Notes under the pieces: model-generated
Databases searched by the model: none
Told to the model about the DNA's origin: nothing
The model's input: the letters and a program-made list of their open reading frames with translations, nothing else
Position numbers and translations under genes: made by a program
Part shown: in pieces, positions 63,824-64,000 of the stretch
Position numbering within the stretch: the stretch's first letter is position 1
Layout: the number at the start of each line of letters is the position of its first letter
DNA from: Halarcobacter sp.
GTDB lineage: Bacteria; Campylobacterota; Campylobacteria; Campylobacterales; Arcobacteraceae
Direction of reading: 5' to 3'
Assembly: GCF_963675975.1 (NCBI RefSeq)
Contig: NZ_OY780939.1
Span: 2,976,001 to 3,040,000 of the forward strand
Length of the DNA stretch: 64,000 nucleotides

Positions 63824-64000
63824 AAAAGGCAATAAATGATAAGAATATAAAAGAAAGCCGCAAGAACATAAAAATACAAGTAAAAAAGCACCTAAAAAAA
63901 TATATAAAGCCTCAAGAGTAAATAAACATAACTATAGTAATAAATAAAAACTAATGAAACAAGTAAATAGAAGGTAATAATAAGCGAAGAATTCAGAGTA
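63824..64000. other. A-rich tail with no recognisable gene
   Basis: The last 177 bases are strongly A-rich on the plus strand and hold only very short open frames without ribosome binding sites. Nothing clear is seen; the segment is cut by the window end. Confidence 0.6.

Overview
The window is an AT-rich, gene-dense bacterial chromosome segment. Gene content points to Campylobacterota, most likely an Arcobacter-like genus. The clues are a nap operon in the order napA-G-H-B-F-(extra ORF)-L-D without napC, several sensor kinases sharing the H-box IAHQWRQP, a CetB-like PAS-only protein, a PgbA-type periplasmic protein, two transmembrane FMN glutamate-synthase-like proteins, and a kdsA-ribH-nusB-pyrF cluster. 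This assignment is by recognition of protein families; no search was run. No prophage, insertion sequence, CRISPR array or rRNA operon was seen.

Layout. 1-5438: a sensor kinase (cut by the window edge) divergent from an OmpR-type response regulator, then a minus-strand operon of PAS kinase, unknown protein, radical SAM/SPASM protein and EI24 membrane protein. 5541-8037: Nudix hydrolase, DMT exporter, and a two-gene cassette (ribbon-helix-helix-like protein plus an unknown 219-aa protein) with its own promoter and a long leader. 8081-12580: a complete five-gene Liv-type ABC importer. A compact three-way-junction RNA candidate (12601-12675) separates it from putA (12717-16289), which makes glutamate from proline. 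16382-28378: an FMN glutamate-synthase paralog, then a signalling block (EAL phosphodiesterase, two kinases, a diguanylate cyclase, a hemerythrin and a frameshifted periplasmic binding protein). 28479-28765: three tRNA genes. 28913-30391: a diguanylate cyclase. 36577-30377: a seven-gene minus-strand operon (FMN glutamate-synthase-like, small membrane protein, K+ channel, kdsA, ribH, nusB, pyrF). 36656-52475: mixed housekeeping (DMT transporter, murA, secretin, yigZ, tlyA, ribF, cmoA, bcp, glcD, brkB) with a very large three-binding-domain diguanylate cyclase. 52472-63442: a nitrate respiration region. 63446-64000: tRNA-Thr, a small coiled-coil ORF and an A-rich tail.

The most coherent story is a Crp/Fnr regulon. 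Four boxes of the form TTGA(T/C)-N4-(A/G)TCAA occur upstream of or between genes: diguanylate cyclase/hemerythrin, crp-fnr/ygbA-like, moaA and napA. In all six possible promoter directions a good -10 hexamer begins exactly 29.5 bp from the box centre, the geometry of class II FNR promoters. The regulator has the E-x-x-S-R recognition helix expected for TTGAT but lacks the N-terminal cysteines of oxygen-sensing FNR. Its own promoter would give a nearly leaderless mRNA. It is followed at 1 bp by a membrane protein with a PilJ/NarX-like nitrate-sensing motif but no output domain. Together these suggest a nitrate or nitric-oxide circuit controlling nitrate reductase, molybdenum cofactor synthesis, a YgbA-type protein, a hemerythrin and possibly c-di-GMP synthesis.
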